21,574 nucleotides of DNA from an uncultured Porphyromonas sp. (GCF_938039215.1 NZ_CALHVI010000059.1:1-21574); one strand, 5' to 3'; counted from the stretch's first letter, positions 7,117-15,128 are shown. The notes: generated by a model from the sequence alone, not told the origin. Translations and numbers: made by a program.

Positions 7117-8412
7117 ATGGCGACATTCGATATTAAGATGCCTAAGATGGGCGAGAGCGTCACCGAGTGTACGATCACCGTCCTCATGGTCCAGCAAGGA
7201 GACTATATCGAGGAGGATACAGACCTCTTCGAGATCACTTCGGCTAAGACCGCCGCTACGATCCCTTCGCCGGTGGCAGGACGGATCGTGAAGATCAACT
7301 ACGCCGAGGGCGACACCGTAGCCGTCGGCCTGCCGGTCATCGTCGTAGACACCGAGGGCGAGGCTACAGCCCCTTCTGTAGAAGAGCCTAAGCAGGCGGA
7401 GTCTAACGGGATAGAGCAGGTAGCTAGCCCTTCTCCCTCGGCTCCTGTGGAAGTACACCGAGGATCTGTAGAGCGCTGGTATTCACCTGTAGTCCTCGAG
7501 CGAGCAAAGGCAGCGAAGATAAGTCAGGAAGAGCTGGATAGTCTTCAGGGAACGGGCTTTGGTGGTCGTGTCAGTAAGACCGATATCGTACGCTACATCG
7601 AGCAGAAGAAGGGTGCTCCCGCCCCTGCTCCAAGAGCCGAACGCAGTGCTGTCCCTTCGCCCGCCACCCAGCGTCCACAGGTAGCGGCACCAGCCGTGCC
7701 CATAGGCCCCGAGGATCGAGTCATCCCCATGGACCCCATCCGTCGTATCATCGCTGACCGTATGGTGCAGTCCGTGCAGGTGGCTCCCCATGTGACGAGC
7801 TTCCTCAAGGTAGACATCACCGATCTTGTCCACTGGAGAGAGGCGGAGAAGGATGCCTTCAAAAAGAGGGAAGGCTACGCCCTGACCTACATGACACCCG
7901 TCGTCGAAGCTGTAGCCCGAGCACTGAAGGAATTCCCTCGGATCAATGCTTCTGTCGATGGCTACAACATCATTGAGCGCAAGCACGTCCACGTGGGTAT
8001 GGCGGTAGCCCTGCCCGATGGTAACCTCGTCGTGCCAGTGATCCGTGACGCCGACAAGCTCAGTCGTAGCGGTATCGCCGAGCAGGTAGCTCTCCTGGCC
8101 GAGAAGAGCCGGAAGGGACGCTTGACCCCCGATGAGATGAGTGGGGGGACCTTCACTATCTCCAATTATGGCTCCTCAGGGACACTCTTTGGGACGCCTA
8201 TCATCAACCAGCCTGAATCTGCTATCCTTGGCATAGGAGCGATAGAGAAGGAACCGACCATCCTCGAGACTGAAGCTGGGGATGTCATCGCCGTACGCCA
8301 CAAGACGTACCTATCCTTCTCCTACGACCATCGTATCATCGATGGCATGCTGGGCGGTGCCTTCCTTCAGGCCGTAGCCCACTATCTCTCAAACTGGAAG
8401 CAAACGAACTAA
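7117..8412 (+). CDS. Dihydrolipoamide acyltransferase (E2) of a 2-oxo acid dehydrogenase complex
   Basis: A 431-residue E2 with the usual order. A single lipoyl domain covers about 1-78, followed by a linker, a peripheral-subunit-binding domain (about 128-170, YSPVVLERAKAA...GGRVSKTDIVRYI), a second Pro/Ala-rich linker, and the catalytic acyltransferase domain (about 205-431). The active-site motif is DHRIIDG with H405 and D409. The lipoyl lysine is K44, but the usual T-D-K-A/V context is replaced by S-A-K-T. The substrate (pyruvate, branched-chain 2-oxo acids or another) cannot be settled from motifs. Its stop is 3 nt before the E1 start, which implies tight co-expression. Confidence 0.9.
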   Translation: MATFDIKMPKMGESVTECTITVLMVQQGDYIEEDTDLFEITSAKTAATIPSPVAGRIVKINYAEGDTVAVGLPVIVVDTEGEATAPSVEEPKQAESNGIEQVASPSPSAPVEVHRGSVERWYSPVVLERAKAAKISQEELDSLQGTGFGGRVSKTDIVRYIEQKKGAPAPAPRAERSAVPSPATQRPQVAAPAVPIGPEDRVIPMDPIRRIIADRMVQSVQVAPHVTSFLKVDITDLVHWREAEKDAFKKREGYALTYMTPVVEAVARALKEFPRINASVDGYNIIERKHVHVGMAVALPDGNLVVPVIRDADKLSRSGIAEQVALLAEKSRKGRLTPDEMSGGTFTISNYGSSGTLFGTPIINQPESAILGIGAIEKEPTILETEAGDVIAVRHKTYLSFSYDHRIIDGMLGGAFLQAVAHYLSNWKQTN

Positions 8413-8415
8413 TCT

Positions 8416-10461
8416 ATGACCTCAGTACAGAAGAAATACGGGATCAAGACCACGGACAAGGAGACCCTTCGTCGCTGGTACTATCTCCTTTACCTAGGGC
8501 GCTGCCTGGACGAAAAGGCCCCTAGTTACCTGCTCCAGTCCATCGGCTGGCAGTTCCACGCCTCCAATGCCGGGCATGACGGCATCCAGCTCGCCATCGG
8601 GCAGATCTTCCAGAGAGGGAAGGACCACCTCTTCCTCTATTACCGAGATCTGCTAGCTGCACTCTCCGCTGGGATGACCGTGGAGGAGATGATCCTCAAT
8701 GGGATCTCCAAGGCTACGGACCCTACTAGTGGCGGGCGTCACATGTCTGATCACTATGCCAAGGTAGACTGGGGGATCCATAATATCTCCTCCTGTGTGG
8801 CGGCTCATGATGCACAGGCCGTCGGGCTGGCACGTGCGCTGGACTACTATGGCGTCGATGGGGTGGCTATCGCTTCGCACGGCGAATCTTCTGCCTCCGA
8901 AGGCTATGTCTTCGAGGCGATCAATGGGGCAGCTCGTGAGCGCCTGCCAGTGATCTTCGTCCTGCAGAGCAACGGCTACGGCATCTCCGTACCTACGCAT
9001 GAGCAGACGGCTAATCCACGTGTCGGGCAGAACTACTCGGGTATACGCCATCTTAAGACGCTCTTCTGTGATGGGAAGGATGTCTTTGACTCGATGAACA
9101 CCATGGAGGCAGCACGTGAGTACGCCGTGAAGCACCGGACGCCTGTGGTCGTCACTGCCGAATGTGTCCGTATCGGTGCACACTCCAATTCGGACAAGCA
9201 CACCCTCTACCGTACCGAGGAGGAGTTGGAGCGTGCTCAGGCTGCTGACCCACTGCCTAAGTTCCGCCGTATGCTCCTTCGCTACCAGCGCTTCACGGAG
9301 GAGGAGCTCCAAGCTATCGAAGCGGAGGCACGTGAGGAACTGAAGATCGCTAACCGCAATGCCCTGAAGGCGCCCGATCCCACCGCTGATACGGTGCTGG
9401 ACTACGTCATCGGGGAGGCTTATCCAGGGGATAAGTACGGCACGGGTATCCCCGATGGTACGGGCGAAGAACTCACGCTGGTACAGGCTCTGAATAAGAC
9501 GCTGAAGCAGGAGTTCCGCCATAATCCCGACACCTTCCTCTGGGGGCAGGATGTCGCTAATAGGGATAAGGGCGGTGTCTTCAATGTCACCAAGGGCATG
9601 CTCCAGGAGTTTGGGAATAAGCGTATCTTCAACGCCCCTATCGCCGAAGACTACATCGTGGGGACGGCCAACGGCATGAGCCGGTTCAACGACAAGATCC
9701 GCATCGTCATCGAAGGGGCGGAGTTCGCTGATTACTTCTGGCCTGCGATGGAGCAGTTCGTCAATTCGACCCACGACTTCTGGCGTAGCAACGGGCAGTT
9801 CTCTCCTAATATCACCATCCGTCTCTCCTCGGGGGGCTATATACAGGGTGGGCTCTATCACTCACAGAATATCGAGGCGGTACTGACCACCTTCCCCGGG
9901 GCACGTGTCGTGTACCCTTGCTTTGCCGACGACGCCGCGGGGCTCCTTCGCACAGCGATGCGCTCCCGTGGGCTTACGGTCTTCATGGAGCCTAAGGCGC
10001 AGTACAATAGTGCCGAGTCAGCTTCGGTGATCCCTGAGGACTTCGAGGTACCCTTCGGGAAGGCTCGTATCCGTCGTGAAGGCTCGGACATCACGCTCAT
10101 CACCTATGGCAATACCCTGCACCTCTCGCTCAACGTCGCTGAGCGTATCCAGCAGGAGCTGGGCAAGAGTATCGAGGTCATCGACCTACGCTCTCTGGTG
10201 CCTTGGGACGAAGAGACGGTCTACGCCTCTATCGCTAAGACCTCCAAGGCGCTCATCGTCCACGAAGACCGAGTCTTCGGTGGCTTCGGGGCGGAACTAG
10301 CGGCATCGATCGCTAAGAAGGCCTTCCGAGATCTCGATGCTCCCATCTTCCGTGTCGGTTCGCTCTCCACGCCTGTGGGCTTCCACAAGTGCTTTGAGCT
10401 AGCGACCCTGCCTAGCGAAGAGAAGATCTACGCTGCCGCCAAGGAGCTCATCGAATACTAA
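8416..10461 (+). CDS. 2-oxo acid dehydrogenase E1, fused alpha and beta subunits
   Basis: A 681-residue thiamine-diphosphate enzyme that decarboxylates a 2-oxo acid and passes the acyl group to lipoyl-E2. The first half (about 15-320) is the alpha chain. Its diphosphate-binding motif is HGESSASEG...EAIN...LPVIFVLQSNGYGIS (about 155-191), with Glu157 where many members have Asp. The second half, from about 351, is the beta chain (LTLVQALNKTL...), with GGLYHSQ and the conserved His482. Such fusions are common in Bacteroidota, where they are often labelled 2-oxoisovalerate or pyruvate dehydrogenase. The sequence alone does not choose between these. It lies 3 nt after E2 and 23 nt before the flavodoxin. 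Confidence 0.92.
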   Translation: MTSVQKKYGIKTTDKETLRRWYYLLYLGRCLDEKAPSYLLQSIGWQFHASNAGHDGIQLAIGQIFQRGKDHLFLYYRDLLAALSAGMTVEEMILNGISKATDPTSGGRHMSDHYAKVDWGIHNISSCVAAHDAQAVGLARALDYYGVDGVAIASHGESSASEGYVFEAINGAARERLPVIFVLQSNGYGISVPTHEQTANPRVGQNYSGIRHLKTLFCDGKDVFDSMNTMEAAREYAVKHRTPVVVTAECVRIGAHSNSDKHTLYRTEEELERAQAADPLPKFRRMLLRYQRFTEEELQAIEAEAREELKIANRNALKAPDPTADTVLDYVIGEAYPGDKYGTGIPDGTGEELTLVQALNKTLKQEFRHNPDTFLWGQDVANRDKGGVFNVTKGMLQEFGNKRIFNAPIAEDYIVGTANGMSRFNDKIRIVIEGAEFADYFWPAMEQFVNSTHDFWRSNGQFSPNITIRLSSGGYIQGGLYHSQNIEAVLTTFPGARVVYPCFADDAAGLLRTAMRSRGLTVFMEPKAQYNSAESASVIPEDFEVPFGKARIRREGSDITLITYGNTLHLSLNVAERIQQELGKSIEVIDLRSLVPWDEETVYASIAKTSKALIVHEDRVFGGFGAELAASIAKKAFRDLDAPIFRVGSLSTPVGFHKCFELATLPSEEKIYAAAKELIEY

Positions 10462-10484
10462 CCCTCCAATCACACCGACCATAT

Positions 10485-10988
10485 ATGAAGACTATAGGAC
10501 TGCTCTACAGTAAGAGCACGGCCTTCACCGCCGAAGTGGGCGCTCGTATCGCTGAGGCTTGGGGTGAAGGGATCGAGTATGTCGATATCGACACGGCCCG
10601 CCTAGAGGATGTGGAGAAGCATAGCGCCCTCATTCTCGGTACGCCTACCTACTTCAATGGCGAATTGCCCTCAGCGTGGAGCGAATTCCTACCCGAAGTG
10701 GAGGATGCGGACTTCACTGGTAAGAAGGTAGCCATCTACGGTCCTGGAGATCAAGTTGGCTCACCCGTGAGCTTCGCTGACGGCGTAGGGATCTTGGCCG
10801 AATTCTTCGAAGCGCTGGGCGCAGAGATCGTAGGGCATACCTCCGAGGAGGGCTATAGCTACGAGCAGTCACTCGCCGCTCGTGAGGGCTTCTTCCTCGG
10901 GCTCATCCTTGATCCGACCAATCAGCCCGAGCTGACCGACCGACGCCTATCTGCTTGGGTCAAGGAGCTGAAGAGTGAGTTGGTTTAG
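10485..10988 (+). CDS. Flavodoxin-like protein, diverged FMN site
   Basis: A 167-residue protein with the length and order of a long-chain flavodoxin: phosphate loop near 8-15, a TPTYFNGELPSAW segment (53-65), GPGDQVGSP (86-94), and a C-terminal helix. Flavodoxins carry low-potential electrons on FMN. Two features are unusual. The phosphate loop reads S-T-A-F-T where T-G-N-T is typical, and the Tyr that normally stacks on the flavin after the GDQ motif appears to be Ser93. The position that is often Trp in the first stacking loop is Tyr56. It may still bind FMN, but affinity and potential could differ. It is the last gene of the E3-E2-E1 operon, so it could take or give electrons in 2-oxo acid metabolism (inference). 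Confidence 0.8.
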   Translation: MKTIGLLYSKSTAFTAEVGARIAEAWGEGIEYVDIDTARLEDVEKHSALILGTPTYFNGELPSAWSEFLPEVEDADFTGKKVAIYGPGDQVGSPVSFADGVGILAEFFEALGAEIVGHTSEEGYSYEQSLAAREGFFLGLILDPTNQPELTDRRLSAWVKELKSELV

Positions 10989-11038
10989 CCCCCTCGGTTT
11001 TCACTCCTTTTACCCCAGGTGAAGGAAGGGGCTCTTTT
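10987..11038 (+). terminator. Terminator of the lpdA operon
   Basis: AGCCCC (10987-10992, overlapping the stop codon) pairs with GGGGCT (11028-11033). An inner stem TTCAC (11000-11004) pairs with GTGAA (11019-11023). CTTTT follows. This suits an intrinsic terminator right after the flavodoxin gene. Confidence 0.6.
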
Positions 11039-11100
11039 GCCCCCCTTTCTACCCTTAGAACTAGCCCGCTGACGAAGGACTAAGGACAGACCCCAAAAGA

Positions 11101-11185
11101 AACCTACGGTAGGTCGCCTCGACGACCCACGGTAGGTCGGTCAGGCGACCCACAGTAGGTTTCTTCGACGACCTACCGTGGGTCG
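11101..11185. repeat. Four-unit 23-bp-pitch palindromic array, copy 2
   Basis: Units start at 11101, 11124, 11147 and 11170, with cores AACCTACGGTAGGTC, GACCCACGGTAGGTC, GACCCACAGTAGGTT and GACCTACCGTGGGTC. An A-rich stretch precedes it (CCCCAAAAGAAA) and TTTTTT follows (11186-11191). Units 1 and 4 can also pair with each other into a long hairpin ending in the T-run. It lies between the flavodoxin terminator and the promoter of the barrel protein. Confidence 0.95.
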
Positions 11186-11288
11186 TTTTTTACCCCCTTC
11201 AGAAGCCCTCAAAATCAGGGCTAATCGACGGGGCGGCGAGTGCCCTCATTCCCTTCCCCAAAGAGTAATGAGTAATGCCTCTTTTCAC

Positions 11289-11296
11289 TAAATTTG
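11289..11296 (+). promoter_or_regulatory. Promoter -7 element of the outer-membrane barrel gene
   Basis: TAAATTTG matches TAnnTTTG. The start site should fall near 11303, giving a leader of about 34 nt to the ATG at 11337. The surrounding sequence is AT-rich. No clear -33 element is seen. Confidence 0.55.
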
Positions 11297-11336
11297 CTTC
11301 ACAGATATTACTGCCTAATTATATACGAAAGCATAT

Positions 11337-12125
11337 ATGAAAAAGCTACTTTTCTCCCTCGCCTTCGGAGCGATGACCCTCCCGCTCGTGGCGCAAACAC
11401 CACGCTTCGAGCCTTCGTCGGAGAATTCGCTCCTCGACGGCAAGACCATCGTGAAGACCAACCTCTTTGCTGATGTCTTCGGCTACTACAACCTCAAGGT
11501 CGAGCGTATCTTCGCCCCCGGTATCAGTGCACAGTTAGGTGCCTACTTCTTCTCTGGAGATACGTACCAGCCCATCAAAGGATACTTCGACTACTCCTCG
11601 GGGCGGATCAATGACCGAAATACTGTAGAGCCCCAGTCCTTCCTCCTGACTCCACAGGTGCGCTGGTACCTCAACGAAGGGCAGGGGCATGGCTTCTATG
11701 TCATGGGCTTCTACCGCTTCCAGACCCTGAGCTTCGATGGTACTTCAGACTTCTTCACCGATCGGAATACACGGAGTCGCCACATCTTCGACTACGATGC
11801 TCGCCTGACCTTCCACGGCGGTGGTGTCGGTATCGGAGCTCAGTGGCTCTTCGGCCGAAATAAGAATGTCGTCCTCGACTGGTACATCCTCGGTGGGGGT
11901 CGTGGTACACTGACCCCTACCTACAAGGGTACTTATCGCCCTGCAGTAGGCGATACGCCAGCTCCGGAAGACCAAGTTCGCCAGGGACTTATCGATATGC
12001 TCCCAGGTGTCTCCTCCGACATACGGCTGGACATCGATCCAGCTACCCGCAGGGTCAAGGCTACGGGGATGAAGTTTCGCTCTGAGATCGTAGAGCTGGG
12101 CCTTTCGTTAGGCTTCCGTTTCTAG
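11337..12125 (+). CDS. Outer-membrane beta-barrel protein, DUF3575-like
   Basis: A 262-residue protein with a signal peptide (MKKLLFSLAFGAMTLPLVAQ) cut near residue 20. The remainder has alternating amphipathic strands rich in Gly, Tyr and Phe, and ends in GLSLGFRF, with the terminal Phe typical of outer-membrane barrels. The opening VKTNLFADVFGYYNLKVER and the later TPQVRWYL resemble the DUF3575 family of Bacteroidota (recognised by eye; moderate confidence). It is likely a small integral outer-membrane protein. Its role is unknown, and a porin-like or surface-structural role is possible. It has its own promoter and no obvious partner gene. The next gene is a tRNA with a separate promoter. 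Confidence 0.75.
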   Translation: MKKLLFSLAFGAMTLPLVAQTPRFEPSSENSLLDGKTIVKTNLFADVFGYYNLKVERIFAPGISAQLGAYFFSGDTYQPIKGYFDYSSGRINDRNTVEPQSFLLTPQVRWYLNEGQGHGFYVMGFYRFQTLSFDGTSDFFTDRNTRSRHIFDYDARLTFHGGGVGIGAQWLFGRNKNVVLDWYILGGGRGTLTPTYKGTYRPAVGDTPAPEDQVRQGLIDMLPGVSSDIRLDIDPATRRVKATGMKFRSEIVELGLSLGFRF

Positions 12126-12162
12126 GGCGAAGAAGTATTGCTCTCCAGCAGGGCTTGCCTTC

Positions 12163-12193
12163 TTGCATATATAAAAGCTTTATACTACCTTTG
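12163..12193 (+). promoter_or_regulatory. Promoter of the tRNA gene
   Basis: TTG at 12163-12165 and TACCTTTG at 12186-12193, separated by 20 nt, match both Bacteroidota sigma-factor boxes (-33 and -7). This is the best promoter in the window. Transcription should start near 12200, about 17 nt before the mature tRNA. Confidence 0.8.
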
Positions 12194-12216
12194 CAGTGCT
12201 TTTGAGAGCACAAGGC

Positions 12217-12290
12217 GGCGAGATAGCTCAGCTGGTTAGAGCGTCGGATTCATAATCCGAAGGTCGGGGGTTCAAGTCCCCCTCTCGCTA
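12217..12290 (+). tRNA. tRNA with anticodon CAT, probably elongator tRNA-Met
   Basis: A 74-nt cloverleaf: acceptor 12217-12223 with 12283-12289, D stem GCTC/GAGC, anticodon stem TCGGA/TCCGA with loop TTCATAA, 5-nt variable loop AGGTC, T stem GGGGG/CCCCC with loop TTCAAGT, discriminator A. CCA is not encoded. The first acceptor pair is a G-T wobble. The anticodon stem lacks the three G-C pairs of initiator tRNA, so it is not fMet. The body is of elongator Met type, but an Ile tRNA with lysidine at C34 cannot be fully excluded by eye. Confidence 0.93.
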
Positions 12291-12298
12291 CGAAAGAT

Positions 12299-12334
12299 AA
12301 AGGCTACGTACTAAGAGGTACGTAGCCTTTTTTA
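12299..12334 (+). terminator. Terminator of the tRNA gene
   Basis: A 13-bp perfect stem (12299-12311 with 12318-12330), loop TAAGAG, is followed by TTTATTT. The T-run begins inside the stem end, making six T in a row. A textbook intrinsic terminator 9 nt after the tRNA. Confidence 0.9.
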
Positions 12335-12413
12335 TTTACCCCCTCATGGTGGGGCGGATGAAGGATGGGGAGTGAAGGGGGCGTCTCCTTCGTGCTCGCT
12401 CGGAGCGAAGGAA

Positions 12414-12788
12414 CTAACCTTCCCGAGAAGCTTCAAGGGTGAAGGAAGCCGAGCGTACCTCACCTGGGAAGGGGGGATTGCGCTTAGCTAAAGTGAGGGA
12501 TAGCCTAGAGAGACGAGGAAACTCCTCGAAGAGCCTCCTACTGATGCGCCCGACGACATGCTCCAGGAGCTGTGAGGGGATAGCCATCTCTGCCTTCACG
12601 ACTTCGTAGACCTCGGCATAGCTGATGGTCTCTGCGAGGTCATCGTGCTCAAGGCTCTTAGCTACCTCAGCCCAGAGGGTGAGCTGTAGGACGAAGTCAT
12701 TGCCTACACGCCGCTCCTGAGGGAAGACTCCATGATAAGCATAGAAGTGCATATCCTCAAGACTTATTTTCATTGCTTCGATCTTCAT
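12414..12788 (-). CDS. folB: Dihydroneopterin aldolase
   Basis: A 124-residue enzyme of folate synthesis that splits dihydroneopterin into 6-hydroxymethyl-dihydropterin and glycolaldehyde. The family motifs are present: FYAYHGVFPQE with Glu25, the LLEHVVGRI helix with Glu76, and the catalytic lysine K102 in LAKRNPP. Length is normal. Met1 is used as the start; Met6 is an alternative with little effect. It is the last gene of the hemG operon, 8 nt after the transporter gene. A hairpin (TCCTTCG 12386-12392 with CGAAGGA 12406-12412) follows its stop on the - strand but has no T-run. Confidence 0.93.
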   Translation of the reverse strand: MKIEAMKISLEDMHFYAYHGVFPQERRVGNDFVLQLTLWAEVAKSLEHDDLAETISYAEVYEVVKAEMAIPSQLLEHVVGRISRRLFEEFPRLSRLSLTLAKRNPPFPGEVRSASFTLEASREG

Positions 12789-12796
12789 CGTAGGAT

Positions 12797-13717
12797 CTAT
12801 TGGTGGGGGAGCTCAGCGGGCTCCACGTGGATAGCTATATGGGTCTCTGCTCCGTAGTGCGTGCGAAGCTCCTGCTCGATGACGAGGGTGATGTTGTGCC
12901 CCTCGATGACGCTCATCTGACCATCTACGAGGAGGTCTATCTCAATGGCATAGCCTTGCCCTAGGCTGCGGGTTCGCAGTTGGCGTATACCTTGGACTTG
13001 GGGAGTAGCGAGGATGATGTGCTCGATCTCCTGCTCGATCTCTGGGGAGAGCCGCTCTTCGGTCAGTTCGTTGAAGGCAGGGCGAAGGACGCTCCACCCC
13101 ATGCGAAGGATGAAGAAGCTCACTAGAGCTGCCGCCAGAGGCTCAAGGAAGAGCCAACCTTCGCCTAGGTAGATCGCTCCGGCGATCCCCAGGAGGACGG
13201 CGATGAGTGCCAGCGTGTCGCCCCGATGGTCGAGCGCTTTGGCTCTCAGGGCAGAGCTCTTGAGTAGGCGAGCCCAGTGTATCGTGTAGCGATAGAGGAC
13301 GGCCTTCAGCAGGAGCGAAACGATAGCGATGATGAGCGTGAATCGGCTAGGCTGTGGGCGGGTGATATGCCCCGAGAGGAGCCCAATGACTGTGCACGAA
13401 CTTCGATAGAGGAGCACCGCTCCCACCCCCATCATCACACTAGCCATGACGACTGAAGCAAGCGTCTCATACTTCCCATGACCATAGTGATGATCTTCGT
13501 CTCGGGGCTTACCCGAGATGCGGATAAAGATCAAGGCGATCAAGTCGGTAGCAAAGTCCGAGACGGAGTTGATCGCCTCGGCGATCATGGCGCTACTATG
13601 CCCAAAGATCCCGACGAAGAGCTTCAGGATCACGAGCAAGGCATTGGTCACACTGCCTAGGATCGTGATGCGGAAGATCTTCTTTGTCCGCTCCGAATAG
13701 ATCCTTTTAGGCTCCAT
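12797..13717 (-). CDS. Cation diffusion facilitator (CDF) metal exporter
   Basis: A 306-residue inner-membrane transporter with about six hydrophobic helices (residues about 15-205) and a cytoplasmic C-terminal domain (about 210-306) rich in the alternating pattern of the CDF metallochaperone-like fold. Metal-site residues visible are N50/D54 in NSVSD of helix 2, DHHYGHGKYE (75-84) in the loop, and D164/D168 in DHRGD of helix 5. The helix 2/5 set is N-D/D-D rather than the H-D pattern of many zinc exporters, so manganese or iron is as likely as zinc. Its start overlaps the end of hemG by 11 nt, which suggests translational coupling. Confidence 0.9.
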   Translation of the reverse strand: MEPKRIYSERTKKIFRITILGSVTNALLVILKLFVGIFGHSSAMIAEAINSVSDFATDLIALIFIRISGKPRDEDHHYGHGKYETLASVVMASVMMGVGAVLLYRSSCTVIGLLSGHITRPQPSRFTLIIAIVSLLLKAVLYRYTIHWARLLKSSALRAKALDHRGDTLALIAVLLGIAGAIYLGEGWLFLEPLAAALVSFFILRMGWSVLRPAFNELTEERLSPEIEQEIEHIILATPQVQGIRQLRTRSLGQGYAIEIDLLVDGQMSVIEGHNITLVIEQELRTHYGAETHIAIHVEPAELPHQ

Positions 13718-15122
13718 GTTCCTGCTGTGCGATGAGCTGGGCTAGTGCTTCCCCCTGCTTGATACGGTCGGGGATACCGATGCCGTCGCGTAGCCCCCCT
13801 GCTAGGTGAAGTCCTGGGTAGCGAGCTTCGAGCGAGTCGATCCGTTCGTAGCGTGCTCCCGTGGAGGCCTCGTACTGAGGTATGGCTAGCTGATGGCGGA
13901 AGATCTGGAAGAGATCGGGCGGAGTATGGATGCCGAGGAGGCGCTCCATACGCTCAGTGACGAGGCTACGGATCTCCTCGTCGGAGCGGTCGATGAGCTG
14001 AGGGGAGCGCATACCTCCGAGGAAGATCGAGAGCAAAGTCCCCCCTCGAGGTGCTCGGTCGGGGAAGCAGGCCGACGGGTGAAGGATACCTAGGAGTTCG
14101 TCGTCCTCTCGTGAAGGGACGAGCCCACCAAAGGCAAAGAAGTGCGGGAGGCTGACCGAATGCATCCCCCACGCTACTTGCACGATGGGGGCATAGCGAA
14201 GGGAGGTGATGGGAGCGAGGTCTTCGGCGCTGAGGAAGGGGAGCAGGGCGGGAAGACTCGGCGCAGGTATCGTGGTGATGACGTGGCGAGCGGTAAGTTC
14301 TCTCGGCTGATCTCCTTCAGTGAAACGTACCGTCCATGAGCCGTCTTGCTCGGGGTGAAGCTCCGCCCCCGTAGCGGAGAGGCTGAAGTGCTCTCTCCCG
14401 ATGGCTTCGGTGAGCGCTTCGGTGAGGGTCGTCAGTCCGTCGTGGCTGGAGAAGATCTCTCGGGTGACGGAGCGGGCTTCGGCATCCTTCGGAGTGCGAG
14501 CCTTCGCCAGAGCCCCACGGATGAAGCTCCCGTGCTCCTGCTCCAGAGCGTAGAGCTTGGGTAGGGCATAGCGAGTGACGAGGCGGTTTGGATCGCCTGC
14601 ATAGATCCCGCTGATGAAGGGATCGACAGCATAGTCGAGGAAGCTCTTGCCGAGACGACGTACGACGAGCTCTGCGATGGATTCGTCGGGCTGGGTACCC
14701 TTCTTTCGGAAGGGCTCGCCGAGGATGCGGAGCTTATCCCAGAGGGTGAAGAGCGGTGTCCTTAGCCCCGAGAGGGGCGAAGAGGGGAGGGGATGGAAGG
14801 TCTGACGCTGACCCTTACCTCCGAGGCTCTTGAGGATGAGTCTTCGCTCTGCTTCGTGCGAGGCCGTATAGAGTAGTCCAGGGAAGGCTTCGGAGAGGCG
14901 AGCCACAGCAGGATGGCTGAGTATGCCCGTCGTCGGGCCGGCCTCAAAGGTGAAGCCTCCTTCGTGGTAGGTGTGGATGACTCCTCCCGTTCGGTCTGCC
15001 TTATCGATGAGGTGCAGACTGAGCCCTGCCTGCCGTAGGTGGTAGGCTGTGGTAAGCCCTGTGAGTCCTGCCCCGATGATGAGGACATCCAGCTGAGGAG
15101 AGGTAGTAGAATTTGTTTGCAT
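13707..15122 (-). CDS. hemG: Protoporphyrinogen oxidase, HemY/PPOX-type
   Basis: A 471-residue FAD enzyme that oxidises protoporphyrinogen IX (or coproporphyrinogen III in some lineages) in haem synthesis. The FAD-binding motif is VLIIGAGLTGL (about 13-23), followed by GGVIHTY...FEAGPTTG, typical of the family. The C-terminus has LHLAGGLRDGIGIPDRIKQGE, a variant of the conserved GxxxxGxGIPDCIxxG end, and closes the FAD site. It is the flavin-type enzyme, not the flavodoxin-like HemG of E. coli; databases often use hemG or hemY for it. First gene of an operon with the CDF exporter and folB. The leader carries a perfect 8-bp hairpin just before the ATG. Confidence 0.88.
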   Translation of the reverse strand: MQTNSTTSPQLDVLIIGAGLTGLTTAYHLRQAGLSLHLIDKADRTGGVIHTYHEGGFTFEAGPTTGILSHPAVARLSEAFPGLLYTASHEAERRLILKSLGGKGQRQTFHPLPSSPLSGLRTPLFTLWDKLRILGEPFRKKGTQPDESIAELVVRRLGKSFLDYAVDPFISGIYAGDPNRLVTRYALPKLYALEQEHGSFIRGALAKARTPKDAEARSVTREIFSSHDGLTTLTEALTEAIGREHFSLSATGAELHPEQDGSWTVRFTEGDQPRELTARHVITTIPAPSLPALLPFLSAEDLAPITSLRYAPIVQVAWGMHSVSLPHFFAFGGLVPSREDDELLGILHPSACFPDRAPRGGTLLSIFLGGMRSPQLIDRSDEEIRSLVTERMERLLGIHTPPDLFQIFRHQLAIPQYEASTGARYERIDSLEARYPGLHLAGGLRDGIGIPDRIKQGEALAQLIAQQEHGA

Positions 15123-15128
15123 GCGTCC

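Noticed and set aside
8653..9861. Open frame of 402 codons on the - strand opposite E1
   Set aside because: Antisense to a well-conserved enzyme gene and without domain likeness; long antisense frames are common in GC-rich genes.
12217..12290. Initiator tRNA (fMet)
   Set aside because: The anticodon stem is TCGGA/TCCGA without the three G-C pairs of initiators, and the first acceptor bases can pair by wobble.
12386..12412. Intrinsic terminator after folB
   Set aside because: The stem (TCCTTCG/CGAAGGA) is present but no T-run follows on the - strand, so it is noted only in the folB entry.
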